This document shows, in pieces, positions 9,392 to 16,423 of a DNA stretch of 64,000 nucleotides. The number at the start of each line of letters is the position of its first letter. The stretch's first letter is position 1. The DNA comes from Chryseobacterium sp. Leaf394 (GTDB lineage Bacteria > Bacteroidota > Bacteroidia > Flavobacteriales > Weeksellaceae). Under the pieces are notes generated by a model. The model was not told the DNA's origin, did not search any database, and saw nothing but the letters and a program-made list of their open reading frames with translations. The stretch covers positions 94,063 through 158,062 of the forward strand of contig NZ_LMQH01000002.1 in assembly GCF_001424105.1 (NCBI RefSeq), given 5' to 3'. Position numbers and translations under genes: made by a program.

Positions 9392-9426
9392 TTAAAATTT
9401 AATCACAAAATAAATAAGAGATTTCT

Positions 9427-9434
9427 TAAATTTG
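9427..9434 (+). promoter_or_regulatory. -7 box four bases before a start codon
   Basis: TAAATTTG fits TAnnTTTG and is followed by four bases and then the ATG at 9439. If the box is used, transcription would begin at or next to the A of the ATG, giving a leaderless mRNA. No good -33 TTG is visible. Confidence 0.45.
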
Positions 9435-9438
9435 TTAC

Positions 9439-9996
9439 ATGTCGAGAAAATATTCCACGATACAGAAAGATTTTTACCGGGAAAGCGGGAAATGGCTCTC
9501 CCCTTTACAGATTCTTTTGAAATGTATCAATCCGAATCTGCATTTTATTTATGTTTTGAGGAAAACTCAGAGATTTAATAAAACTCCTCTTCTGGGATTT
9601 TACTGGAGACTTGTTCTGAGACATTTTCAGATTAAATACGGGTTTCAGATTTATCCGGAAACGCAGATTGGGGAAGGTCTTTATCTCGGACACTGGGGAA
9701 GTCTGGTGGTAAATCCGAAAGCTAAAATCGGTAAAAACTGTAATATTGCTCAGGGTGTAACGATTGGACAGCAGAACAGAGGAAAAAATGAAGGCTATCC
9801 GGAAATAGGTGATGAAGTATGGATTGGCCCAAATGCCGTTCTGGTGGGAAGAATTAAAATTGGCAACAACGTTTTGGTAGCACCAAATGCCTATGTAAAT
9901 TTTGATGTCCCTGAAAATTCTGTAGTGGCAGGAAATCCCGCAAAAATATATCCTACCGAAGAAGCAACGGCTGGCTATATCAACAACAGGATTTAA
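9439..9996 (+). CDS. Serine acetyltransferase-like (LbH_SAT) hexapeptide acyltransferase
   Basis: A 185-residue protein like the catalytic half of CysE. YLGHWGSLVVNPKAKIGKNC carries the active-site-type His near residue 80, and hexapeptide repeats run through GVTIGQQ, EVWIGPNAVLVGRIKIG and VLVAPNAYV to AGNPAKIYP. It lacks the long helical N-terminal domain of true CysE, which suggests an exopolysaccharide or LPS acetyltransferase (EpsC-like) rather than cysteine synthesis. It ends the rightward polysaccharide run. Confidence 0.85.
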   Translation: MSRKYSTIQKDFYRESGKWLSPLQILLKCINPNLHFIYVLRKTQRFNKTPLLGFYWRLVLRHFQIKYGFQIYPETQIGEGLYLGHWGSLVVNPKAKIGKNCNIAQGVTIGQQNRGKNEGYPEIGDEVWIGPNAVLVGRIKIGNNVLVAPNAYVNFDVPENSVVAGNPAKIYPTEEATAGYINNRI

Positions 9997-10021
9997 AAAT
10001 ATTAAACAATGTTAAAAATAG

Positions 10022-10050
10022 TTGAGATATTGCCAAATATTATAGATTTG
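10022..10050 (+). promoter_or_regulatory. Bacteroidota-type promoter of the carbonic anhydrase gene
   Basis: TTG at 10022-10024 and TAGATTTG at 10043-10050 are separated by 18 bases, a good match to the TTG-N17-23-TAnnTTTG promoter of this phylum. It leaves a leader of about 75 bases before the ATG at 10130, long enough for 5' regulation, though no clear structure was found there. Confidence 0.6.
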
Positions 10051-10129
10051 TATAATTATTGACAGAAACTATCAAAATAGAAAATAATTTAAACGAGAAA
10101 CGATAATTATAACCTTTAAATATTATTTT

Positions 10130-10792
10130 ATGTCAAATTCGTACGAAGTTATTTTCGAAAACAACAGAAAGTGGGTAGAGTCTAAGATAGGAGACAACCC
10201 GAATTTTTTTAGTGAATTAGCAAGCGGTCAGACGCCGGAGTATCTTTACATCGGATGTTCAGACAGCAGAGCAACAGCTGAAGAATTGATGGGAGCAAAA
10301 CCAGGGGAAGTTTTTGTACACAGAAACATTGCCAATGTTGTGAACGCGCTGGATATGAGTGCAGCATCTGTAGTGGAATACGCTGTTTCTCACCTGAAAG
10401 TAAAACACATTATTGTGTGCGGACATTACAACTGCGGTGGCGTGAAAGCGGCAATGACCCCTCAGGATTTGGGAATTCTTAATCCATGGCTGAGAAACAT
10501 CCGTGATGTATACAGAATACATCAGACAGAGCTTGACGGCATCGAAGATGCTGATAAGCGCTATGACAGGCTGGTAGAGCTGAATGTACTTGAACAGTGC
10601 ATCAACGTTATCAAAATGGCATGTGTACAGGAAAGATACATTGCAGAAGAGTATCCTATTGTACATGGATGGGTTTTTGACATGAGATCAGGAAACATTA
10701 TTGATCTTGAAATCGATTTCGAAAAAGAACTGAAAGACATTCAAAAGATTTATAACCTGAGCGAAGACAAATGGACCATGACTAGAAGATAG
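10130..10792 (+). CDS. Beta-class carbonic anhydrase
   Basis: A 220-residue cytoplasmic enzyme interconverting CO2 and bicarbonate. Zinc ligands are Cys43, His99 and Cys102 (IGCSDSR and CGHYNCGGV); the Asp45-Arg47 catalytic dyad is intact. Length is normal. A short exported-protein gene and a SulP transporter follow on the same strand with small gaps, so the three probably form one unit that imports bicarbonate and balances it with CO2. In related bacteria carbonic anhydrases are also found next to or fused with SulP proteins, which supports this reading. Confidence 0.95.
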   Translation: MSNSYEVIFENNRKWVESKIGDNPNFFSELASGQTPEYLYIGCSDSRATAEELMGAKPGEVFVHRNIANVVNALDMSAASVVEYAVSHLKVKHIIVCGHYNCGGVKAAMTPQDLGILNPWLRNIRDVYRIHQTELDGIEDADKRYDRLVELNVLEQCINVIKMACVQERYIAEEYPIVHGWVFDMRSGNIIDLEIDFEKELKDIQKIYNLSEDKWTMTRR

Positions 10793-10813
10793 TCTAAAAG
10801 AGATCTGAGAGCA

Positions 10814-11116
10814 ATGAAAATCTGGAGCATTATTACATTATTATTCGTACTCAACTTCACAGCTTTACCAAGTATTGCTTCGGTTTTGGGATGGGATTTG
10901 GTGAAAACGAATGTAGTGGTGAACGAAGAAGAAAATCATTCTCCTTATTCCTCTTTCTTATCTGTTGTAGAAAAGACGCTTCCAAAAACTCTGAATGTGT
11001 ACGATCACCTGAAGTTTTTTGAGCCTGACAGTGAAGGCAGCTCTTTTGTGCAGACCGATGACCGCTGTCATCTGTCTCCTTACCTCAACATATTTTCTCC
11101 GCCTCCGGAGGCATAA
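10814..11116 (+). CDS. Small exported protein of unknown function between carbonic anhydrase and SulP genes
   Basis: A 100-residue protein. The first 22 residues form a signal peptide or single membrane anchor (IITLLFVLNFTALPSIASV). The rest is polar, with one Cys (in DDRCHLSP) and a proline-rich C-terminus (FSPPPEA). It matches no family I recognise. It starts 21 bases after the carbonic anhydrase stop and 113 bases before the SulP ATG, so it is probably co-transcribed with both. A role linked to CO2 or bicarbonate handling is a guess from position only. Confidence 0.7.
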   Translation: MKIWSIITLLFVLNFTALPSIASVLGWDLVKTNVVVNEEENHSPYSSFLSVVEKTLPKTLNVYDHLKFFEPDSEGSSFVQTDDRCHLSPYLNIFSPPPEA

Positions 11117-11229
11117 ATAAATTTGCAGTGTATTAATTCTATTTAATGCACTGCTTTCCTTTTATACTGCCGTTTTATACTGAACCGGCATTCCATATTT
11201 CCAGCATCTACAAAAACATTTTTTCAACC

Positions 11230-12825
11230 ATGAAAAAAACGAAAACTTTAATGGGAGGGATCAAAGAAAACCTGCCTTCAGGTTTGGTGGTATTCCTCGT
11301 TGCACTGCCTCTTTGTCTTGGTATTGCATCAGCATCCGGAGCTCCTGCCCTTTCCGGAATTATCGCAGGTATTGTCGGCGGTATTATAGTTGGCTTTATC
11401 AGTAACTCCAATATATCAGTTTCAGGTCCTGCAGCAGGGCTTACCACGATTGTCCTCAATGCCATTACAGATCTTGGTGCTTTTGATCTTTTTCTCTGTG
11501 CAGGTATTATTGCAGGTGTCATGCAGCTTGTTCTTGGTTTTGTGAGAGCAGGAAGCATTTCCAATTATTTCCCCAACAACGTTATTGAAGGAATGCTCGC
11601 AGCCATCGGAATTATCATTATCCTTAAGCAGCTTCCACACGCTGTTGGTTTCGATAAAGATTTTGAAGGAAACGAAACCCTCTTTGATAAAGGAATCAAT
11701 TTTAATTATTTTACGGAAGCTCTTTCGGCAATACAGCCTGGCGCAGTTTTAATCACTTTGATTTCGGTGGGAATTTTAATTTTATGGGACAAAATCCCTA
11801 CACTCAAAAGACTGAAAATACTTCCCGCCGCCCTGGTAGCTGTAGCTGCCGGAATTCTTATAAATGAATTCTTTAAAATGAGCGGCAGCAGCCTTACCAT
11901 TGAAAAGCAGCATTTGGTTTCTCTACCCGTTCCTCAGAATCTTGCTGATTTTAAAAACCTGATTACTTTTCCGGATTTTTCCGGATTTACCAATTATAAT
12001 GTCTGGCTTGCAGGCGCCACGATTGCTATTGTTGCTTCAATTGAAACATTGTTGTGCATAGAAGCATCTGACCGTCTTGATATGCAGAAAAGAATCACAG
12101 ATACCAATCTTGAGCTCAAAGCACAGGGAATTGGAAATCTTGTAAGTTCATTCATTGGTGGACTTCCGATGACTTCAGTTGTAGTGCGAAGTTCGGCAAA
12201 TGCCAATGCAGGAGCTACCACCAAGGCATCTACAATTATTCATGGTGTGCTTCTTTTGATCTGTGTACTTTCGATTCCTATGGTTTTAAATAAAATACCG
12301 CTGGCAACACTTGCCGCAGTATTGATTATTGTAGGATACCGTCTGGCAAAACCAGCAACTTTCAAACATTTCTGGTCGCTGGGTAAATTCCAGTTCATTC
12401 CTTTTGTAGCAACGGTTGTAGCCATTGTATTCACCGATTTGCTGAAAGGAGTAGGAATTGGTCTGGCCATTTCCATTTTTTATATTCTGCAGGGAAATAT
12501 GAAGCGTGCCTATTATTTAAGCAAAGAAAAACTGACCAATGCGGACGAAATCACCATGAAGCTGGCAGAGGAAGTTTCTTTTCTGAATAAAGCTGCCATT
12601 AAAAAGACCTTAAAAAATATCAAACCCAATTCTAAAGTTATTTTTGACGCAAGACAAACCGCATATATTGCTACAGACGTTCTTGAAATGATACAGGAAT
12701 TTGCCAATGTGAGAGCAGTGGAAGAAGATATTGAAGTTGAATTATTAGGTTTTAAAACATCTTATAAAGATTATGAAACCGATGAAAATTCTCATATTGT
12801 GATTACGCATACAAGGGCGATGTAG
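11230..12825 (+). CDS. SulP-family anion transporter with STAS domain, probable bicarbonate transporter
   Basis: About 531 residues from the ATG at 11230 (MKKTKTLMGG). An upstream in-frame ATG at 11146 would add 28 residues unlike the family, so it is not used. Family signature segments include PSGLVVFLVALPLCLGIASA, NISVSGPAAGLTTIV and GLPMTSVVVRSSANANAGA. Some 10-12 membrane helices precede a cytoplasmic STAS domain at about 430-520. SulP proteins carry sulfate, bicarbonate or other anions. The carbonic anhydrase upstream favours bicarbonate. A strong bidirectional terminator follows. Confidence 0.92.
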   Translation: MKKTKTLMGGIKENLPSGLVVFLVALPLCLGIASASGAPALSGIIAGIVGGIIVGFISNSNISVSGPAAGLTTIVLNAITDLGAFDLFLCAGIIAGVMQLVLGFVRAGSISNYFPNNVIEGMLAAIGIIIILKQLPHAVGFDKDFEGNETLFDKGINFNYFTEALSAIQPGAVLITLISVGILILWDKIPTLKRLKILPAALVAVAAGILINEFFKMSGSSLTIEKQHLVSLPVPQNLADFKNLITFPDFSGFTNYNVWLAGATIAIVASIETLLCIEASDRLDMQKRITDTNLELKAQGIGNLVSSFIGGLPMTSVVVRSSANANAGATTKASTIIHGVLLLICVLSIPMVLNKIPLATLAAVLIIVGYRLAKPATFKHFWSLGKFQFIPFVATVVAIVFTDLLKGVGIGLAISIFYILQGNMKRAYYLSKEKLTNADEITMKLAEEVSFLNKAAIKKTLKNIKPNSKVIFDARQTAYIATDVLEMIQEFANVRAVEEDIEVELLGFKTSYKDYETDENSHIVITHTRAM

Positions 12826-12914
12826 TGGTGTTGGATGTGTGATGACGGATGTTTGGTGATTGATGTTCGATGACGGCTGATGATGAAAATTTTCGACCGG
12901 TAAAAGTTTAAAGT

Positions 12915-12952
12915 AAAAAGACCATTTCCGTTTTGTGAAATGGTCTTTTTTT
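12915..12952. terminator. Bidirectional terminator between sulP-type gene and pth
   Basis: The 14-base arms AAAAAGACCATTTC (12915) and GAAATGGTCTTTTT (12937) pair perfectly around an 8-base loop and have A and T tracts on either side. It can serve the transporter gene from the left and pth from the right. Confidence 0.85.
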
Positions 12953-13514
12953 ATTTTCCGTTGAATGCAGACATGGTATTGCCTATTCCTGCAAAAACAA
13001 ATGACAGACATGCTTTCGAGAATTTTTCTATTCTTTCAGAAAGTTTTTCAGATTCTTCTTCATTCCAGGTTCCTAAAACGTAATCTACCTGTCTGCCTTC
13101 TGAAAACTCAGCAGAAATACCGAATCTGAGGCGTGCGTAATTTTGCGTCTGCAGTTGTTCCTGAATGCTTTTAAGACCGTTGTGTCCGGCATCAGATCCT
13201 TTCATTTTCATTCGTAAAGTTCCAAAAGGTAAAGCAAGATCATCTGTTACAATCAATACATTTTCCAGAGGAATATTTTCTTTCTGCATCCAGTATTTCA
13301 CTGCATTTCCGGAGAGATTCATGTACGTATCAGGTTTAAGTACAAAGACTTTTCTGCCTTTGTATTTCCCTTCTGCCATCCATCCAAAATTGGTTGTACT
13401 GAATGGTGATTCCAAAGTTTCAGCGATTTTTTCTGCTACCTTAAATCCTATGTTATGGCGGGTGTTTTCGTATTCAGCTCCTTTATTTCCTAATCCTACG
13501 ATAAGGTATTTCAT
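12951..13514 (-). CDS. pth: Peptidyl-tRNA hydrolase
   Basis: A 187-residue enzyme that frees tRNA from peptidyl-tRNAs dropped by ribosomes. VGLGNKGAEYENTRHNIGF gives Asn10 and the catalytic His20; Asn66 is in DTYMNLSG; the acidic pair of TDDLALPFG is at 91-92; and GHNGLKS near 110-116 supplies the second tRNA-binding Asn. All expected residues are present and length is normal. It is a single-gene unit ending at the shared terminator, with a -7 box just upstream. Confidence 0.96.
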   Translation of the reverse strand: MKYLIVGLGNKGAEYENTRHNIGFKVAEKIAETLESPFSTTNFGWMAEGKYKGRKVFVLKPDTYMNLSGNAVKYWMQKENIPLENVLIVTDDLALPFGTLRMKMKGSDAGHNGLKSIQEQLQTQNYARLRFGISAEFSEGRQVDYVLGTWNEEESEKLSERIEKFSKACLSFVFAGIGNTMSAFNGK

Positions 13515-13528
13515 TCTAAATCTTTTTG

Positions 13529-13536
13529 CAAAATTA
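13529..13536 (-). promoter_or_regulatory. Candidate -7 box for pth
   Basis: Reads TAATTTTG on the minus strand, matching TAnnTTTG, 14 bases before the pth ATG. No clear -33 element was found. Confidence 0.45.
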
Positions 13537-13542
13537 AATTTT

Positions 13543-13579
13543 TAAAAATAAAAAAGCCCAATCTCAGTAAAGATCGGGC
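13543..13579 (-). terminator. Terminator of the lipoprotein gene at 13605
   Basis: GCCC-ATCT (13556) pairs with AGAT-GGGC (to 13579), with one unpaired base per arm; on the minus strand a T-rich tract follows. It lies 26 bases past the lipoprotein stop codon. Confidence 0.75.
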
Positions 13580-13604
13580 ATTTATGTTAAAGAAAACTTT
13601 TAAT

Positions 13605-14552
13605 TTATTGCGGCTTATAAAGGTAATTGATACCAAAACCTCTCGTCATATACGTTTGAGGATCGTATGAGTAATTGGTTGTAAATACAATTGGTGCCGG
13701 TATAGGAGTCATTAGATCTGTAATCGTCATTCTTTTTGGATTGTTGATCGACAAGCTGTGGCTTTTTTCATCATTCACTCTTGTAGAAAGCAAATGAGAA
13801 ATTTTATAAGCAAATGGCAACAAAGTGTGAGGATTAATCTGAGTATCTAAAGTGAAATATTCATACTTGTATTTCTCCGTTGGTGTTCCGAATGTTCCTG
13901 CATTAATTGCTCCGTAGTTTCTTTCAACTGTAGCAATATTGTCACCGGAATAAGCATAGTTTGAAACTGAATACAGGGTATAGTCAAATGGCACTCCTGT
14001 AACTTCTTCACCATTTCTCATGGTGATTTTATTCAGTTTGTCTGTACCGGTTGCGTACTCAAGATTGTAGATTTTTTTATACTTTTTATCCACTATCCAA
14101 GGTAAAGCAGGTACAGTACCTCCTGGAGGAATTTTCTTCACGTAGGTAATTCTGTTTTCTGCGATAATCGTCAGTCTGCCTCCTGCTCCGTACGTAAGTA
14201 ATTGAGTGTAGGCTACACTGTCAGCATCCAGAGAACCGTCTTTATCTTCATCTAAAAATCCGTAAAATGTAATTTTGCTTACTTTATCACCACTCCACAT
14301 CAAATCTGTTACAGATCTGGTAGATTTTCCTTTTGTAAGAACTTTAGAAAGTAAGAGCCCGTTGTAACGGTATTCTGCAATGGTATCAGAATCTGTAATT
14401 TCTCTAAATAAAGATCTCGGTCCGTTAAGACCCGTGTTTTCGTTAAGATCGTTCAGCGGATTTCCTTCTTCATCCACCAAATCTTTACAAGAGTGTATAG
14501 AAGACAAACCTGCAACCAGCAATATAAAATAGAAAAGTTGTTTCATTTTCAA
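13605..14552 (-). CDS. Lipoprotein of unknown function, similar to the one at 20112
   Basis: A 315-residue protein with a lipoprotein signal peptide ending at Cys22 (SSIHSCKDLVDEEG). Lys-Asp after the Cys fits the Bacteroidota surface-export signal, so it may be on the outside of the outer membrane. The mature part is beta-rich, with repeated Tyr-rich strands such as LLTYGAGGRLTIIAENR and KIYNLEYATGTDKLNKI, and a C-terminus with NPHTLLPFAYKISHLLS. The gene at 20112 has the same order of features. Together they flank the SusC/SusD genes, which suggests but does not prove a shared function. Confidence 0.8.
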   Translation of the reverse strand: MKMKQLFYFILLVAGLSSIHSCKDLVDEEGNPLNDLNENTGLNGPRSLFREITDSDTIAEYRYNGLLLSKVLTKGKSTRSVTDLMWSGDKVSKITFYGFLDEDKDGSLDADSVAYTQLLTYGAGGRLTIIAENRITYVKKIPPGGTVPALPWIVDKKYKKIYNLEYATGTDKLNKITMRNGEEVTGVPFDYTLYSVSNYAYSGDNIATVERNYGAINAGTFGTPTEKYKYEYFTLDTQINPHTLLPFAYKISHLLSTRVNDEKSHSLSINNPKRMTITDLMTPIPAPIVFTTNYSYDPQTYMTRGFGINYLYKPQ

Positions 14553-14572
14553 AGAGATTACTTATTTTTCCA

Positions 14573-14580
14573 CAAATATA
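14573..14580 (-). promoter_or_regulatory. Candidate -7 box for the lipoprotein gene at 13605
   Basis: Reads TATATTTG on the minus strand, 20 bases before the ATG; matches TAnnTTTG. With the terminator at 14703-14735 it indicates that this lipoprotein gene is transcribed separately from susCD. Confidence 0.5.
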
Positions 14581-14702
14581 ATTTTTTTTTACATAAGAAA
14601 CACTTTCTTACGAAGAATGTGGCAAAATAATATTAAAAATTTAACGATTTAAATATATAAGTATCATAATTACTTCAGATACCTAAAAAATTTTAAGATT
14701 TA

Positions 14703-14735
14703 AAAGAAAAAGAGACTGCCACCGGGGACAGTCTC
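14703..14735 (-). terminator. Terminator downstream of susD
   Basis: GAGACTG (14712) pairs with CAGTCTC (14729) around a GC-rich loop; on the minus strand a T-rich stretch follows. It ends the susC-susD transcript. Confidence 0.8.
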
Positions 14736-14765
14736 CTAATAATCAATAAAATAATGAAGTTTTTT

Positions 14766-16412
14766 TTAATATGCAGGGTTCTGCGGGAAATTTTTATTTT
14801 GATTTAAATCCAACACCGTTTGCGGAATCGGTCTTAGTATTTTCAGATTACCGCCATTTCCGTTAAACTGAGATGCGCTTGTAATTTTATAATTATACTG
14901 AACAGCTCTGGCAACCAAAGTTCCGGTACGTTTAAGGTCAAACCATCTGTTGTATTCTCCCAGCATTTCTCTTCCTCTTTCATCAAGAATATAGCTGATG
15001 TTGAATTCTGCAGGTGTCGCAGCGGTAACGCCCGCTCTTGCTCTTACAGCATTCAGTCTGGTCAGACCTAGGCCTGGGTTTCCTGCTTTTAAATAAGCTT
15101 CGGCAGCAATAAGATAGGTATCTGCCAACCTCGCAATGGTAATATCTCTTGTACTTACCGGCCCTGTACTTGCCGGTGTAGTTAACGCTGGATCGTCAAA
15201 CTTCTTCACAGGAATCGTCTGGTAATCTAAATTTTTAACAAGAGTATATGCTGCATCATATGTTCCTTTATCGTGGTAGATAAATCCGTTTGCCAGTTTT
15301 GCTGCATTAGCAGTCATCCACGATGTTTTATCTGCTGCTGTGTACCACAACGGCTCATAGAAATGCTTGATTTTAAGTGATGAATGATCGGATACTCTAA
15401 AGAAGTCATAGTATCTTTCGTAAACTACATTCATAAAGGTAGCTTCCCATCTTGAATCGCCCTGTTTAAATAACTCCAGAGCATATTTTGTCGGACAGAG
15501 ATTGTAACTTCTCAAAGGCGCACTCCCCTGCGTTTCTGCACCTCCCAGATAGGAACTGAAATAGTAGAACTGTTTGTTTCCCAATGTTGTAGGGGAAGTT
15601 GCCGTAGAGCTTTTATCATACTGAACTGAGAAAATGGTTTCTGCATTCAATTCGGTAGCAGGAGCATACAACTGAGCTGGAGTGAGAGTAAGTGCCTGAC
15701 CTCCAATAGCAGCATCTGCGTAAGTTGCTGCAGTCGTAAAATCTGAAGCAGAACCAAAAGTTTCATAGCCTCTGGTAAGATATACTTTTGCAAGAAGATC
15801 ATTAACTGCTTTTTTATTTACTCTTCCACTGCTTACATAAGCTGTATTTCCAACCGCAGGTAGTGATGCCTCTAGTTCTTTGATTATATACGTGTACACT
15901 TCCTGAGCTGTATTTCTGTCAAACTGCAATACCGGAGCTGTAAAGTTCTGCTCAACAATTGGCACTCCTCCGTAGGTTTGCACTAAAAGAAAATATGCAT
16001 TTGCTCTTAAAAATCTTGCTTCACCAACCAACACCGGCACATTAGCCGTCTGTTCTGTAAGTGTAGAATAATAAATCGTTTTGTTTACTGACTGGATAAG
16101 CTGATAAGAAGACATGTACAATTGATCAACGCCTTCTGACGATGGAATCAGCTGCGTATACTGGCTCAAACCTGCAGGTTCTGGAGTTCTTCCCTCCGCA
16201 TACATATCGGTTCCCGCCACGAAAAGCCATGGATCGCCGCCATACATCCCTTTAAGCCATGCATAATTTGAATTTACAAGCAACTGAAAACCAGAAGCTG
16301 TTTTGTACGTTTCATCTGCTTCCACGTATGATAAACTTTCTTCTACAATAAAATCGTTACAGGAGTTAAAAACCGCTGTAGCAAAAACTAATGTTAATAT
16401 TATTTTTTTCAT
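14766..16412 (-). CDS. SusD/RagB-family nutrient-binding outer membrane lipoprotein
   Basis: A 548-residue surface lipoprotein: signal peptide ending at Cys18 (AVFNSCNDF), a SusD-like N-terminal part with TPR helices (GEARFLRANAYFLLVQTYGGVP near 125-150) and a RagB/SusD C-terminal part with LADTYLIAAEAYLKAG and ILDERGREMLGEYNRWFDLKRTG. It starts 12 bases after susC ends and forms the lid of the SusC transporter. No glycoside hydrolase, protease or regulator gene is adjacent, so the nutrient cannot be named. Length is typical. Confidence 0.95.
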   Translation of the reverse strand: MKKIILTLVFATAVFNSCNDFIVEESLSYVEADETYKTASGFQLLVNSNYAWLKGMYGGDPWLFVAGTDMYAEGRTPEPAGLSQYTQLIPSSEGVDQLYMSSYQLIQSVNKTIYYSTLTEQTANVPVLVGEARFLRANAYFLLVQTYGGVPIVEQNFTAPVLQFDRNTAQEVYTYIIKELEASLPAVGNTAYVSSGRVNKKAVNDLLAKVYLTRGYETFGSASDFTTAATYADAAIGGQALTLTPAQLYAPATELNAETIFSVQYDKSSTATSPTTLGNKQFYYFSSYLGGAETQGSAPLRSYNLCPTKYALELFKQGDSRWEATFMNVVYERYYDFFRVSDHSSLKIKHFYEPLWYTAADKTSWMTANAAKLANGFIYHDKGTYDAAYTLVKNLDYQTIPVKKFDDPALTTPASTGPVSTRDITIARLADTYLIAAEAYLKAGNPGLGLTRLNAVRARAGVTAATPAEFNISYILDERGREMLGEYNRWFDLKRTGTLVARAVQYNYKITSASQFNGNGGNLKILRPIPQTVLDLNQNKNFPQNPAY

Positions 16413-16423
16413 GTTTTTCTCAA

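Noticed and set aside
10259..10666. 135-codon minus-strand frame opposite the carbonic anhydrase gene
   Set aside because: It is antisense to a clear enzyme and its translation shows no family features.
11146..11229. 28-residue N-terminal extension of the SulP protein
   Set aside because: The extra residues are unlike SulP N-termini, whereas MKKTKTLMGG leads straight into the conserved first segment.
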